From Antiquaquibacter metalliresistens (GTDB taxonomy: Bacteria > Actinomycetota > Actinomycetes > Actinomycetales > Microbacteriaceae), in NCBI RefSeq assembly GCF_029211225.1, contig NZ_JARGEM010000006.1, forward strand, positions 62,001 to 126,000: DNA of 64,000 bases, given 5' to 3'. Positions 37,751 through 47,053 of this stretch are shown here, one piece after another. The position numbers were made by a program, and so were the translations under genes. Position 1 is the first letter of the stretch; each line of letters begins with the position of its first letter. Under the pieces are notes generated by a model. That model did no database searches. It was given only the letters and a program-made list of their open reading frames with translations, and was not told the origin of the DNA.

Positions 37751-39400
37751 ATGGCCGACGAGCCGAGCTGGGAGGACATCTTCCTCCCCAAGGCGGAGCC
37801 GACAGAGCCCGCCGCACCCGCCGCGCCGAAGGGAGAGCCGGAGTACCCGCCGACGCAGGTGTATCCGGCGCAGCCTGCCGCGGCGAGTCCTGCCGAGCCG
37901 GAGGATCCCTTCGCCGCGCTCTTCGGCGGGGCCGCACAGCCTGCGGTTCCGGCTCAGGCGCCCCAGACGCCCGAACAACTCCCCGCTGCGGCACCCGACG
38001 CGTTCGCCGCGCTGCTCGGCACCGGCGAGACCGCGCCGGCCACGCCCGCCCAGCCGGAGTCCACGGCGGCAGCGCCCGACCCGTTCGCCGGTCTGTTCGG
38101 CACGGGGGAGACGGCGTCGGCGGCAGTGTCGGCGGCCGCAGCATCCGACCCCGCCCCCGGATCGCCCGACGACCCCTTCGCCGGCCTGTTCGCCGGTGCG
38201 GCGCCGGTGGCCGCGGCGGCGACCCCGAGTGCGGGGATGACGCGGCGCGAGCTGCGCGAGAGCGAGTCCGGGCGACCGCGCGGCGGCTCGTCGGGCCGCG
38301 GCGGTGGCAAGCCTCCCGCCAAGCGCAATCTGCTGTGGCTGAAGATCACCCTGCCGATCGTGCTCGTGCTCGGTGTCGTCGGCGGCGGTGCGGCGTACGC
38401 GTGGTTGAACTACAACGAGCAGGTGCGCGAGCTGCTCGGCATCCCGCTGCCGACCGACTACGAGGGCACGGGCAACGGCGAAGAAGTGATCGTGACGATC
38501 GTCTCGGGCGACATCGGCTCCGACGTGGCGGCGAAGCTGCACGAGGCCGGCGTCACCATGACCTTCGACGCCGTCTACGACTACCTGGTCGAGAACCCCG
38601 ACATCGGCTTCTTCCCCGGCAACTGGCGGCTGCAGAAGGAGATGAGCGCCGCATCGGCGATGGCCGCGTTGCAGGACACCGCCAACAAGGTGACGGCGCA
38701 ACTGCTGATCACCGAGGGCACGGTGCTGCCGAACGCGCTGGAGATCATCGCGAGCACCACGGGCATCCCGCTCGAAGAGGTGCAGGCGGCCGCGGCCGAC
38801 CCGACGAAGTACGGTGTTCCGGCGCAGGCGCCCAGCCTCGAGGGCTACCTGTTCCCGGCGACCTACGAGCTCGACGGCACCGAGACGGCCGAGGGCATCC
38901 TGCAGCTGATGGTCACGACCATGTTCGAGCACCTGGACTCCTTCGGGGTACCCGTGGAGCAGCGCCACGAGGTGCTCACGAAGGCCTCGATCGTGCAGCG
39001 CGAGGCGGGGTTCAACCCGGACGACTTCTTCAAGGTCGCGCGGGTCTTCCAGAACCGTCTCGATCAGGGCATCAACCTGGAGTCGGATGCGACGGTCGCC
39101 TACGGCACCGGGCGTCTCGACACCGTGTGGACCGAGCCCGAGGAACGCGCCGACGCGAGCAACCCCTACAACACCTACGCGAATCCCGGGCTCCCGGTCG
39201 GCCCCATCGGCCTGCCCGGTGATCTCGCGATCGAGGCGGTGCTGAGCCCCGCCGAGGGTCCGTGGCTGTTCTTCGTGCCGATCAACCTCGCCACCGGAGA
39301 GACCATGTTCTCGGAGACGGCGGAGGAGCACCAGGGCTACGTCGATCAGCTGCTCGAGTGGTGCGACGCCAGTGCGGAGAACGCCACCTACTGTGAGTGA
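37751..39400 (+). CDS. mltG: endolytic transglycosylase MltG with repetitive cytoplasmic tail
   Basis: 549 residues. A cytoplasmic Pro/Ala-rich tail (1-195) carries four DxFAxLxxxx repeats (52-61, 83-92, 110-119, 141-150). Then a membrane segment about 197-218 and an extracellular YceG domain whose ASIVQREAG contains the conserved glutamate E418. Cuts nascent peptidoglycan strands and so sets glycan length. The tail is far longer than in E. coli MltG (340 residues). ATG at 37751 follows the ruvX stop by two bases. Confidence 0.93.
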   Translation: MADEPSWEDIFLPKAEPTEPAAPAAPKGEPEYPPTQVYPAQPAAASPAEPEDPFAALFGGAAQPAVPAQAPQTPEQLPAAAPDAFAALLGTGETAPATPAQPESTAAAPDPFAGLFGTGETASAAVSAAAASDPAPGSPDDPFAGLFAGAAPVAAAATPSAGMTRRELRESESGRPRGGSSGRGGGKPPAKRNLLWLKITLPIVLVLGVVGGGAAYAWLNYNEQVRELLGIPLPTDYEGTGNGEEVIVTIVSGDIGSDVAAKLHEAGVTMTFDAVYDYLVENPDIGFFPGNWRLQKEMSAASAMAALQDTANKVTAQLLITEGTVLPNALEIIASTTGIPLEEVQAAAADPTKYGVPAQAPSLEGYLFPATYELDGTETAEGILQLMVTTMFEHLDSFGVPVEQRHEVLTKASIVQREAGFNPDDFFKVARVFQNRLDQGINLESDATVAYGTGRLDTVWTEPEERADASNPYNTYANPGLPVGPIGLPGDLAIEAVLSPAEGPWLFFVPINLATGETMFSETAEEHQGYVDQLLEWCDASAENATYCE

Positions 39401-40226
39401 GTTCGAGCGCAACAGACTCGCGGTGCTCGGCTCGCCCATCGGGCACTCGAGATCGCCGGTCATCCACCGTGCCGCCTACGAGGTGCTCGGTCTGGCGTGG
39501 ACCTATGAGGCCGTCGAGATGACGGGGGAGCGGCTCGCCGCGTTCGTGGCCGGGTGCGGCCCCGAGTGGCGCGGCCTCTCGCTCACGATGCCGCTCAAGC
39601 GCGACATCCTGCCCCTGCTGAGCGAGCGCGCCGGACTGGTCGACGTGGTCGGCGGTGCGAACACGGTGCTCTTCACCGATCGCGGATTGTACGGCTTCAA
39701 CACCGACGTCGTCGGCGTCGTGCGCGCGCTGCGGGATGCCGGCCTCACTGCCGCGCACACCGCTCACCTGCTCGGCGCGGGAGCGACCGCCGCCTCGGTG
39801 ATCGCGGCGCTCGCGGAGCTGGGCGTGGAGATCGTGACGGTCGCGGCGCGCGTGCCCGAGAAGGCTCAGCCGCTCGTGGGGCTCGGGAACGGTCTCGGTG
39901 TCGCGGTGGTGGTGCGCGACTACGGCTGGCAACCCGACCGGGAGCCAGATGTCGTCGTCAGCACGGTTCCGGGAGGTGCCGAGGTGCCGGAGTTCTCTGC
40001 CGCGCTCCGCGCACACGCCGTGCTCCTCGACGTCGCCTACGACCCCTGGCCGAGCGCGCTCGCACGGGTCTGGGGCGAGGCCGGCGGCCGAGTCGCGTCC
40101 GGGCTCGACATGCTCGTCCATCAGGCGATCGGGCAGATCCGGGTGTTCCTGCACGGCGATCCGAACGTGCCGCTGCCCGACGAGACGCTCGTGCTGGCCG
40201 CCATGCGCTCCGCGGTCGCGTCCTGA
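39393..40226 (+). CDS. aroE: shikimate dehydrogenase
   Basis: 277 residues. Substrate-binding N-domain with VLGSPIGHSRSP and the catalytic lysine region LSLTMPLKRD, a NTDVVG motif and an NADP Rossmann domain with LLGAGATAAS. Reduces 3-dehydroshikimate. GTG 39393 overlaps the mltG stop by 8 bases, so it is coupled. Confidence 0.94.
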   Translation: MSEFERNRLAVLGSPIGHSRSPVIHRAAYEVLGLAWTYEAVEMTGERLAAFVAGCGPEWRGLSLTMPLKRDILPLLSERAGLVDVVGGANTVLFTDRGLYGFNTDVVGVVRALRDAGLTAAHTAHLLGAGATAASVIAALAELGVEIVTVAARVPEKAQPLVGLGNGLGVAVVVRDYGWQPDREPDVVVSTVPGGAEVPEFSAALRAHAVLLDVAYDPWPSALARVWGEAGGRVASGLDMLVHQAIGQIRVFLHGDPNVPLPDETLVLAAMRSAVAS

Positions 40227-40256
40227 GCCCTCTCGGGCTATGGGAGGATTGTGGCC

Positions 40257-41450
40257 ATGCTGCGTTGGTTGACGGCCGGTGAGTCGCACGGACCCGAACT
40301 CGTCGCGATTCTCGAGGGGATGCCCGCGGGCGTGCCCGTCGGCCCGGAGGAGATCCAGGCGGACATGCAGCGCCGCAAGCTCGGGTACGGGCGTGGCGCT
40401 CGCCAGAAGTTCGAGCAGGACGAGCTGACCATCAGCGGCGGCATCCGGTTCGGCCAGACGATGGGCAGCCCGATCGCGTTGCGCATCGGCAATACGGAGT
40501 GGCCTCGCTGGGTGGACGTGATGAGCGCGACCCCGGTCGATCTCGACACGCTGCCGAAGGGCCGTGGCGCCCCGCTGACCCGACCGCGCCCCGGGCACGC
40601 AGACCTGGTGGGAATGCAGAAGTACGGCTTCGACGAGGCGCGCAACGTGCTCGAGCGCGCCTCGGCGCGAGAGACCGCCGCGCGCGTCGCCCTCGGGGCG
40701 GTGGCGCGGGCGTTCCTCGCCGAGCTCGGCGTGCGTCTCGTTGCCCACACGCTCTCCATCGGCGCGGTGCGCGTGCCGGATGGCAGCGCACTGCCGACCG
40801 CCGACGATGTCGCGATGCTGGATGCCGACCCGCTGCGCTGCTTCGACCCGGCGACCTCGGAGGCGATGGTCGCCGAGGTGGACCGCGCCCACGACGACGG
40901 CGACACGCTCGGCGGCGTCGTCGAGGTGCTCGCGTACGGCCTCCCGCCGGGCCTCGGCTCCTACACGCACTGGGATCGGCGGCTCGACGCGCGCCTCGCT
41001 GCGGCGTTGATGGGCATTCAGGCGATCAAGGGCGTCGAGGTCGGCGACGGCTTCGAGACCGCCCGCCGGCGCGGCTCAGAGGCGCACGACGAGCTCGTGC
41101 GCGGTGCGGACGGCATCGAACGGCTCAGCAATCGCGCGGGCGGCACCGAGGGCGGCATGTCGACGGGCACGCCGTTGCGCGTGCGTGCCGCGATGAAGCC
41201 GATCTCCACCGTGCCGCACGCGTTGCGCACCGTGGATGTCGCCACCGGCGATGCGGCGGAGGCGCACCATCAGCGCTCCGACGTCTGTGCGGTGCCCGCG
41301 GCCGGAGTGGTCGCCGAGGCGATGACCGCCCTGGTGCTCGCCGATGCGATGCTCGAGAAGTTCGGCGGCGATTCCGTAACGGAGACCAAGCGCAATCTCG
41401 ACGGCTACCTCGCCGCGATCCCCGAGGCGCAGCGGACGACCGGTGCCTGA
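40257..41450 (+). CDS. aroC: chorismate synthase
   Basis: 397 residues. Converts EPSP to chorismate with reduced FMN. Signatures [10 protein letters not shown] near the start, [30 protein letters not shown], and the C-terminal [16 protein letters not shown] 40257 is preferred over GTG 40251, because GGAGG (40243-40247) is nine bases from the ATG but only three from the GTG. Confidence 0.97.
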   Translation: MLRWLTAGESHGPELVAILEGMPAGVPVGPEEIQADMQRRKLGYGRGARQKFEQDELTISGGIRFGQTMGSPIALRIGNTEWPRWVDVMSATPVDLDTLPKGRGAPLTRPRPGHADLVGMQKYGFDEARNVLERASARETAARVALGAVARAFLAELGVRLVAHTLSIGAVRVPDGSALPTADDVAMLDADPLRCFDPATSEAMVAEVDRAHDDGDTLGGVVEVLAYGLPPGLGSYTHWDRRLDARLAAALMGIQAIKGVEVGDGFETARRRGSEAHDELVRGADGIERLSNRAGGTEGGMSTGTPLRVRAAMKPISTVPHALRTVDVATGDAAEAHHQRSDVCAVPAAGVVAEAMTALVLADAMLEKFGGDSVTETKRNLDGYLAAIPEAQRTTGA

Positions 41451-41940
41451 CGGCGCCATCGTCGTGCTGATCGGGGCGCCGGGCGCGGGCAAGTCCCGCA
41501 CCGGCCGACGCATCGCACGCCTTCTCGGTGCCCCCGTCATCGACACCGACAAGGTGATCGTCGCCGAGCACGGTCCGATCCCGGCCATCTTCGCCGAGCA
41601 CGGTGAGCCGCACTTCCGGGAGCTCGAGCGCGCCGCGGTCGAACACGCGCTGCGCGAGCCCGCCGTCGTCACGCTCGGTGGCGGCGCCGTGCTCGATCCG
41701 GCGACGCAGGCCGACCTCGCCGGACTTCCCGTCGTGCAGCTGACCATGTCCGAAGCGGCGGCTCGCGGGCGGATCGGCGGCACGAAGCGGCCGCTCGCGC
41801 GGGATCCGGAGGCCTGGGCCCGACTCGTCGCGGCACGGCAGCCGATCTACGACCGCCTCGCCGACCTCACCATCGACACGTCCGAGCAACCGCTCGACGA
41901 CGTCGCGAAGCAGATCGTCCAGTGGTTGGAGACCCGATGA
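41443..41940 (+). CDS. aroK: shikimate kinase
   Basis: 165 residues. P-loop [11 protein letters not shown], shikimate-binding IDTDK and [10 protein letters not shown], lid RPLAR. Phosphorylates shikimate with ATP. GTG start overlaps the aroC stop by 8 bases and its stop overlaps aroB as ATGA. Confidence 0.94.
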   Translation: MPDGAIVVLIGAPGAGKSRTGRRIARLLGAPVIDTDKVIVAEHGPIPAIFAEHGEPHFRELERAAVEHALREPAVVTLGGGAVLDPATQADLAGLPVVQLTMSEAAARGRIGGTKRPLARDPEAWARLVAARQPIYDRLADLTIDTSEQPLDDVAKQIVQWLETR

Positions 41941-43013
41941 ACGAGACCACGATCATCCCGGTCGGCGGCAGCGACCCGTACGACGTCATCATCGGCCGCG
42001 GCACGCTCGTCACCATCGCCGACCAGCTCGGCTCGCGAGTGGCCAAGGTGCTCATCGTGCATCCCCCGACCCTGGGCGCGAAAGCGAACGCGCTGCGCGA
42101 ATCGCTGCAGGGCAGTTACGAGGTGCTGCTGGCCGAGGTGCCGGACGCCGAGGATGCCAAGCGGGTCGAGGTCGCGGCCTTCTGCTGGCAGATCATGGGG
42201 CAGACGGACTTCACCCGCACGGACGCGGTGATCGGCTTCGGCGGCGGCGCGACGACCGACCTCGCCGGTTTCGTCGCCGCGACCTGGCTGCGAGGCGTGC
42301 GTCTGATCCAGGTGCCGACCAGCGTCGTCGGCATGGTGGATGCCGCGGTCGGCGGCAAGACCGGAATCAACACCTCCGAGGGCAAGAACCTCGTCGGCTC
42401 GTTCTACGCCCCGGCGGCCGTGGTCATGGATCTGGATGTGCTCGACACCCTTCCGCGCAACGAGATCCTCGCCGGCTTCGCGGAGATCGTGAAGTGCGGA
42501 TTCATCGGCGAGCCCGAGATCCTCGACATCATCGAGGCCGACGTCGACGCCGTCACCGATCCGACCGCGCCCCAGTTCCGTCGTGTGCTCGAACTCTCGG
42601 TAGGGCTGAAGGCTCGTGTCGTGAGCGAGGACTTCAAGGAGTCGGGGCTGCGCGAGATCTTGAACTACGGCCACACCCTCGGGCACGCGATCGAGCACGC
42701 CGAGCGCTACCGCTGGCGCCACGGTGCGGCGATCTCCGTCGGGATGGTGTTCGCGGCCGAGCTGGGACGGCTGGCCGGGTCGCTGTCGGACGCCGTCGTG
42801 GATCGGCATCGCAGCATCCTCACCTCCCTGTCGCTACCGATCGACTACCCGCTCGGTCGCTGGCAGACGCTGCTGGCGACCATGCAGCGCGACAAGAAGG
42901 CCCGGGCCGGCATGATCCGGTTCATCGTGCTCGACGACGTCGGCAAGGTCACCACCCTCAACGGACCGGACGAGGCACTGCTGTTCGCGGCGTACCAGGA
43001 GGTCGGCGTCTAG
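41937..43013 (+). CDS. aroB: 3-dehydroquinate synthase
   Basis: 358 residues. NAD-binding GFGGGATTDLAGFVA, VPTSVVGMVDAAVGGKTGIN, and the metal-binding NYGHTLGHAIEH and RWRHG. Cyclises DAHP to 3-dehydroquinate. ATGA overlap with aroK is chosen over an in-frame GTG 15 bases upstream. Confidence 0.96.
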   Translation: MNETTIIPVGGSDPYDVIIGRGTLVTIADQLGSRVAKVLIVHPPTLGAKANALRESLQGSYEVLLAEVPDAEDAKRVEVAAFCWQIMGQTDFTRTDAVIGFGGGATTDLAGFVAATWLRGVRLIQVPTSVVGMVDAAVGGKTGINTSEGKNLVGSFYAPAAVVMDLDVLDTLPRNEILAGFAEIVKCGFIGEPEILDIIEADVDAVTDPTAPQFRRVLELSVGLKARVVSEDFKESGLREILNYGHTLGHAIEHAERYRWRHGAAISVGMVFAAELGRLAGSLSDAVVDRHRSILTSLSLPIDYPLGRWQTLLATMQRDKKARAGMIRFIVLDDVGKVTTLNGPDEALLFAAYQEVGV

Positions 43014-43110
43014 CCGGTGGGACCTTCGGCCCCCGCCTGGGGGCATCGATCCGCCACGATGGGCGCGGTGCGGCGCAACCGTCGCGCTGACCCAGTCGGA
43101 AGGCATGATC

Positions 43111-43575
43111 ATGACCACCACCACGGACCAGGCCACCAAGGCACCGGACACTCGCGCGCGGCTGCTGAGGCTCGTCGGCGCACTCGGCATCATCGGCGGC
43201 ATCGTCATGATCGCGGCAGGGGTCGGCGTCTGGACGGCCGTCAGCGTGCAGCTCGCGGCGGAGAAGATCGTGGTGGCCGAGGATGCGGCGTTCCTCGCCG
43301 GCGCAGCCGTCGCTGACCCGTTCACCGCCTACGCCGAAGCCGACATCATCGCCCATCACGCGCTCGAGGCCAGCGGCGGCTCCACCTACGCGCAGCTCGA
43401 CCGCGACGACCCGGTGCGCGAGACCATGATGAACGCGTCGTTCCTGCGGGCGTCGCTGTTCACGTCGATCGTCTCCTTCGGGGTCGCCGCGTTCGCGATC
43501 GGCGCGGGCCTGCTGTTCGCGCTCTTCGGCTGGGCGGTCGTCGTGCTCGCCGGCCGCACCGCGCAGCGTTCCTGA
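43111..43575 (+). CDS. small two-pass membrane protein in the aro cluster
   Basis: 154 residues; I do not recognise a characterised family, though relatives are often mislabelled as LigA-like ring-opening dioxygenase. Thr-rich start, membrane segment about 20-45 (LRLVGALGIIGGIVMIAAGVGVW), external part about 50-110, second segment about 112-145 (IVSFGVAAFAIGAGLLFALFGWAVVVLAG). ATG 43111 is preferred over ATG 43105 because GGAAGG ends seven bases before it. It separates aroB from aroQ. Confidence 0.72.
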   Translation: MTTTTDQATKAPDTRARLLRLVGALGIIGGIVMIAAGVGVWTAVSVQLAAEKIVVAEDAAFLAGAAVADPFTAYAEADIIAHHALEASGGSTYAQLDRDDPVRETMMNASFLRASLFTSIVSFGVAAFAIGAGLLFALFGWAVVVLAGRTAQRS

Positions 43576-43582
43576 CCGGCGA

Positions 43583-43588
43583 TACACT
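43583..43588 (+). promoter_or_regulatory. candidate -10 for aroQ (leaderless)
   Basis: TACACT six bases before the aroQ GTG; CGGGGC between is not a usable ribosome site. Confidence 0.4.
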
Positions 43589-43594
43589 CGGGGC

Positions 43595-44035
43595 GTGACC
43601 ACCGTCTTCGTTCTCAACGGACCGAACCTCGGCCGACTCGGCAGTCGCGAGCCCGACGTGTACGGCAGCGGCACCCTCGACGACCTGCGCGAGCTGCTCG
43701 TGGCGCAGGCGCCGGAGGGGTTCACGGTCGACCTGCGGCAGACCAACGATGAGGCCGAACTCATCATGTGGTTGTACGAGGCCGTCGACGCCGGATGCCC
43801 CGTGGTCCTCAATCCCGCCGCCTTCACGCACTACTCCTACGCGCTGCGGGATGCGGCGGCCCTCGTCACCAAGGCCGGGCTGCTGCTGATCGAGGTGCAC
43901 CTGTCGAACCCGCACGCCCGCGAGGAGTTCCGGCACACGAGCGTGATCTCGGGGATCGCGACCGGGGTGATCGCGGGATTCGGATTCGACTCCTACGCGC
44001 TCGCCCTCGACCTGATCGTGCGTCGCCTCGGGTAG
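43595..44035 (+). CDS. aroQ: type II 3-dehydroquinate dehydratase
   Basis: 146 residues. Type II signatures: LNGPNLGRLGSREPDVYG with the catalytic tyrosine, NPAAFTHYSYALRDA and EVHLSNPHAREEFRHTS with the catalytic histidine. Dehydrates 3-dehydroquinate. Completes a set of aroB, aroQ, aroE, aroK and aroC in one region; only DAHP synthase and aroA are missing. GTG start. Confidence 0.95.
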   Translation: MTTVFVLNGPNLGRLGSREPDVYGSGTLDDLRELLVAQAPEGFTVDLRQTNDEAELIMWLYEAVDAGCPVVLNPAAFTHYSYALRDAAALVTKAGLLLIEVHLSNPHAREEFRHTSVISGIATGVIAGFGFDSYALALDLIVRRLG

Positions 44036-44038
44036 ACT
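44033..44038 (+). promoter_or_regulatory. candidate -10 for efp-nusB
   Basis: TAGACT built on the TAG stop of aroQ; it would give efp an approximately 87-base leader containing the tandem repeat at 44069-44100. Confidence 0.35.
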
Positions 44039-44068
44039 CGACCGCTGGTCTGCGCGTCTGACAGGCGT

Positions 44069-44110
44069 GGGTCTCGACAGGTTCGGGTCTCGACAGGCTC
44101 GACCACCGAA
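44069..44110. repeat. tandem pair of an interspersed repeat
   Basis: Two 16-base copies, GGGTCTCGACAGGTTC and GGGTCTCGACAGGCTC (44069-44100), followed by GACCACCGAA. The second copy plus tail resembles the TCTCGACYCCGCTCGA elements at 33829 and 34565. Confidence 0.65.
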
Positions 44111-44131
44111 TAACGAACGGAACGAACACTC

Positions 44132-44689
44132 ATGGCGTCTACCGCTGACATCCGCAACGGGGTGGTCCTCAACATCGACGGCCAGCTCTGGAGCATCATC
44201 GAGTTCCAGCACGTCAAGCCCGGCAAGGGCGGCGCCTTCGTGCGCACCAAGGCGAAGAACATCATGACCGGCAAGGTCGTGGACCGCACCTTCAACGCCG
44301 GGGCGAAGATCGAGATCGAGACCGTCGACCGCGCTGACTTCCAGTACCTGTACCAGGACGGCGAGAACTACGTCTTCATGGACAAGGGCAACTACGACCA
44401 GATCACCCTGACCCCCGCGCAGGTCGGCGACGCCGCCAACTTCATGCTGGAGAACCAGGACGTCACGATCGCGCTGCACAACGGCGACCCGCTCTACGTC
44501 GAACTGCCCGCCTCGGTCGTGCTCGAGATCACCTACACCGAGCCCGGCCTGCAGGGCGACCGCTCCACCGGCGGCACGAAGCCGGCGACCGTGGAGACCG
44601 GCTACCAGATCCAGGTTCCGCTGTTCTTGGAGCAGGGCACGAAGGTCAAGGTCGACACGCGCGACGGCAGCTACCTCGGCCGCGTCTAA
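44132..44689 (+). CDS. efp: elongation factor P
   Basis: 185 residues in three beta-barrel domains: KOW-like about 1-65, then two OB domains. Relieves ribosome stalling at proline runs. K32 in KPGKGGAF is the lysine at the loop tip. No EpmA or EarP modification gene is seen here. Followed directly by nusB, a conserved pair. Confidence 0.97.
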   Translation: MASTADIRNGVVLNIDGQLWSIIEFQHVKPGKGGAFVRTKAKNIMTGKVVDRTFNAGAKIEIETVDRADFQYLYQDGENYVFMDKGNYDQITLTPAQVGDAANFMLENQDVTIALHNGDPLYVELPASVVLEITYTEPGLQGDRSTGGTKPATVETGYQIQVPLFLEQGTKVKVDTRDGSYLGRV

Positions 44690-45103
44690 GTGGGAGCCCG
44701 CAGCAAGGCGCGCAAGCGCGCCCTCGACGTGCTCTACGGTGCCGATGTGCGGGGCGAGTCGATCAACACCGCCCTGGCCGACGAGGCGGCGCGTGCCGCC
44801 GCCGACCCGAAGCGCTCGAACTCTTGGGACTACGCTCGCGAGATCGTCATCGGCATCACCGAGCACGGTGACGAGATCGACGAGCTGATCGAGACCTATT
44901 CGCTCGACTGGCCGATCGCCCGGATGCCCGCCGTGGACCGCGCGCTGCTGCGCATCGGCGTGTGGGAGATCCTGTTCAACGACGAGGTGCCGGACGCGGT
45001 GGCGATCTCGGAGGCCGTGGAGTCCGCGCGGGTGCACAGCACCGAGGACTCCGCCGGCTTCGTCAACGGACTGCTGGGCCGGATCGCGGCGACTCGGGGC
45101 TGA
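44690..45103 (+). CDS. nusB: transcription antitermination factor NusB
   Basis: 137 residues, all-helical NusB fold ([41 protein letters not shown]-type ending FVNGLLGRIA). Part of the NusB-S10 complex in rRNA antitermination. The GTG start is the base right after the efp TAA, so tightly coupled. Confidence 0.95.
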   Translation: MGARSKARKRALDVLYGADVRGESINTALADEAARAAADPKRSNSWDYAREIVIGITEHGDEIDELIETYSLDWPIARMPAVDRALLRIGVWEILFNDEVPDAVAISEAVESARVHSTEDSAGFVNGLLGRIAATRG

Positions 45104-45165
45104 TCGTCGCGCGGACTAGATGACGTAGCGTTACGCCCGGCGCGCGCGTGCGCATCCGGGCCGCA

Positions 45166-45171
45166 TAACGT
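45166..45171 (+). promoter_or_regulatory. candidate -10 for the ABC transporter operon (leaderless)
   Basis: TAACGT six bases before the ATPase GTG. The 74-base gap also has TAGCGT at 45126-45131. Confidence 0.35.
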
Positions 45172-45177
45172 GAAGGC

Positions 45178-46005
45178 GTGTCCACAGCAACCGAGGCTCG
45201 TATCGCCGCGCCCGCACTGAGCGTCTCGCTCGATGGGGTCGGTCGCACCTTCGCGACGGCTGGGTCCGAGCCGAGGGTCGTGCTGCGCGACGTCTCGCTC
45301 GAGATCGCCGCCGGGGAGATCGTCGCCCTCATCGGTGCGTCCGGCAGCGGCAAGTCGACCCTGTTGCGTCAGGTCAGCGGGCTCGATCGACCCGACACCG
45401 GTGCCGTCGCCATCGATGGCACTCCGCTCGTCGGCGTCGACCAGCGTTGCGCCGTGGCATTCCAGGAGCCCCGGCTGCTGCCCTGGCGCACGGTGGCCCA
45501 CAACGTCGAGCTCGGCCTGCCGCACGGCACGCCGAAGGCGGCGGGGCGCGAGCGGGTGCGGGAACTGCTCGAACTCGTCCAGCTCGGCGCGTCGGCCGAC
45601 CTGCGGCCCCGCCAGATCTCGGGGGGCATGGCCCAGCGGGTCTCGCTGGCCCGCGCCCTGGCCCGCAACCCCGGGGTGCTGCTGCTCGACGAGCCGTTCG
45701 GCGCCCTCGACGCCCTGACGCGCTTGCGGATGCAAGACCTGCTGCTCGACATCCACGCCGCCGAGCCCGCCACGATCCTGCTCGTCACCCACGACGTCGA
45801 CGAGGCCCTCTACCTGGCCGATCGTGTCGTGCTGCTCGGCGAAGAGGCGGGATACGGGGCCGGTTCCGGCGCGGTCATCCGTTCCACGATCACCGTGCCC
45901 GGTCGGCGCCCCCGCGACCGCGGCGATTCGGCACTGGCCCATCTGCGTGCCGAGCTCCTCGTGGGGCTCGGCGTCTCCACCCATCACCCCGTTCACACCT
46001 TCTGA
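45178..46005 (+). CDS. ABC transporter ATP-binding protein (SsuB/TauB-like)
   Basis: 275 residues. Walker A GASGSGKS (53-60), Q loop FQEPRLLPW, signature ISGGMAQR (147-154), Walker B LLLDEPFGALD (168-178), H switch VTHDVDEAL. The FQEPRLLPW loop is typical of the nitrate/sulfonate/taurine (NitT/TauT) class. First gene of an ATPase-binding protein-permease operon between nusB and pyrR. Confidence 0.93.
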   Translation: MSTATEARIAAPALSVSLDGVGRTFATAGSEPRVVLRDVSLEIAAGEIVALIGASGSGKSTLLRQVSGLDRPDTGAVAIDGTPLVGVDQRCAVAFQEPRLLPWRTVAHNVELGLPHGTPKAAGRERVRELLELVQLGASADLRPRQISGGMAQRVSLARALARNPGVLLLDEPFGALDALTRLRMQDLLLDIHAAEPATILLVTHDVDEALYLADRVVLLGEEAGYGAGSGAVIRSTITVPGRRPRDRGDSALAHLRAELLVGLGVSTHHPVHTF

Positions 46006-46012
46006 GGATCAC

Positions 46013-47053
46013 ATGGCCCGCACACTGACCCTGTCCATCACAGCACTGGCCGCCGCCGTCGCGCTCACCCTCACCGGCTGCGCCGGCGAGGGCTCGGGTG
46101 TCGTGGCCGAACCGGAGCCCACCAGCACGCTGCCCGGCGAGTGGAGCGCGGATGTGCTCAACATCGACTTCGCGACCTACAACCCGCTGAGCCTGATCAT
46201 CAAGGACCAGGGCTGGCTGGAGGAGGCCACCGACGGCAAGGTGACGATCAACTGGATCCAGTCCGCCGGCTCGAACAAAGCCAACGAGGCCCTGCGCGCC
46301 GGTGCGATCGACGTCGGGTCGACCGCCGGTTCCGCGGCGCTGCTGGCGCGTGCGAACGGCTCGCCCATCCAGACCATCGACATCTACTCGCAGCCGAACT
46401 GGGCCGCGATTCTGGTTCCCGCCGGTTCCAGCATCAGCTCGGTCGAAGAGCTCAAGGGCAAGTCGATCGCCGCGACGAAGGGCACCGACCCCTACTTCTT
46501 CCTGCTGCAGGCTCTCGGCGAGGCCGGGCTGAGTCTCAGCGACGTGAACGTGCAGAACCTTCAGCACGCCGACGGCAAGGCGGCGCTGGAGTCCGGTGCC
46601 GTCGACGCGTGGTCGGGTCTCGACCCGCTGCTGTCGACGTCGGTCGCCGTTGCCGGGTCCAAGATCATCTACGACAACATCGACTTCAACAGCTACGGCT
46701 TCCTCAACGCGACCGAGTCGTTCATCGCCAAGTCGCCCGACCTCGCACAGTTGGTCGTCGACGCCTACGAGAAGGCTCGTGAGTACGCGATCGCCAACCC
46801 GGACGAGACCGCGGCGATCCTCGCCGAGGTCGCCGCCATCGACGTCGAGATCGCCACCGCCGTGATCGCCGACCGCACCAACCTCGAGGTCGACCCGAAG
46901 CCGGGCAAGAAGCAGCGCGACGTGCTCGCCTTCATCGGCCCGATCTTCGTCGAGGCCGGAGACGTGGCATCCCAGGGCGACATCGACACGGCGCTCGAGT
47001 CGCTCTTCGACACGCAGTTCATCGACAACGCGAACCCGAGTCTCATTGGCTGA
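46013..47053 (+). CDS. ABC transporter substrate-binding lipoprotein (SsuA/NMT1-like)
   Basis: 346 residues. Lipoprotein signal with lipobox LTGC, C23. Mature part is a NitT/TauT-class binding protein: NPLSLIIKDQGWLEE, QSAGSNKANEALRAGAIDVG, LKGKSIAATKGTDPYFFLLQ, ESGAVDAW. Likely binds an organosulfonate or similar small anion; the substrate cannot be read from sequence. Starts seven bases after the ATPase stop. Confidence 0.92.
   Translation: MARTLTLSITALAAAVALTLTGCAGEGSGVVAEPEPTSTLPGEWSADVLNIDFATYNPLSLIIKDQGWLEEATDGKVTINWIQSAGSNKANEALRAGAIDVGSTAGSAALLARANGSPIQTIDIYSQPNWAAILVPAGSSISSVEELKGKSIAATKGTDPYFFLLQALGEAGLSLSDVNVQNLQHADGKAALESGAVDAWSGLDPLLSTSVAVAGSKIIYDNIDFNSYGFLNATESFIAKSPDLAQLVVDAYEKAREYAIANPDETAAILAEVAAIDVEIATAVIADRTNLEVDPKPGKKQRDVLAFIGPIFVEAGDVASQGDIDTALESLFDTQFIDNANPSLIG

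Noticed and set aside
43111-43575. Aromatic ring-opening dioxygenase (LigA-like)
   Set aside because: Such labels circulate for similar proteins, but this is a two-segment membrane protein with no metal-binding motif.
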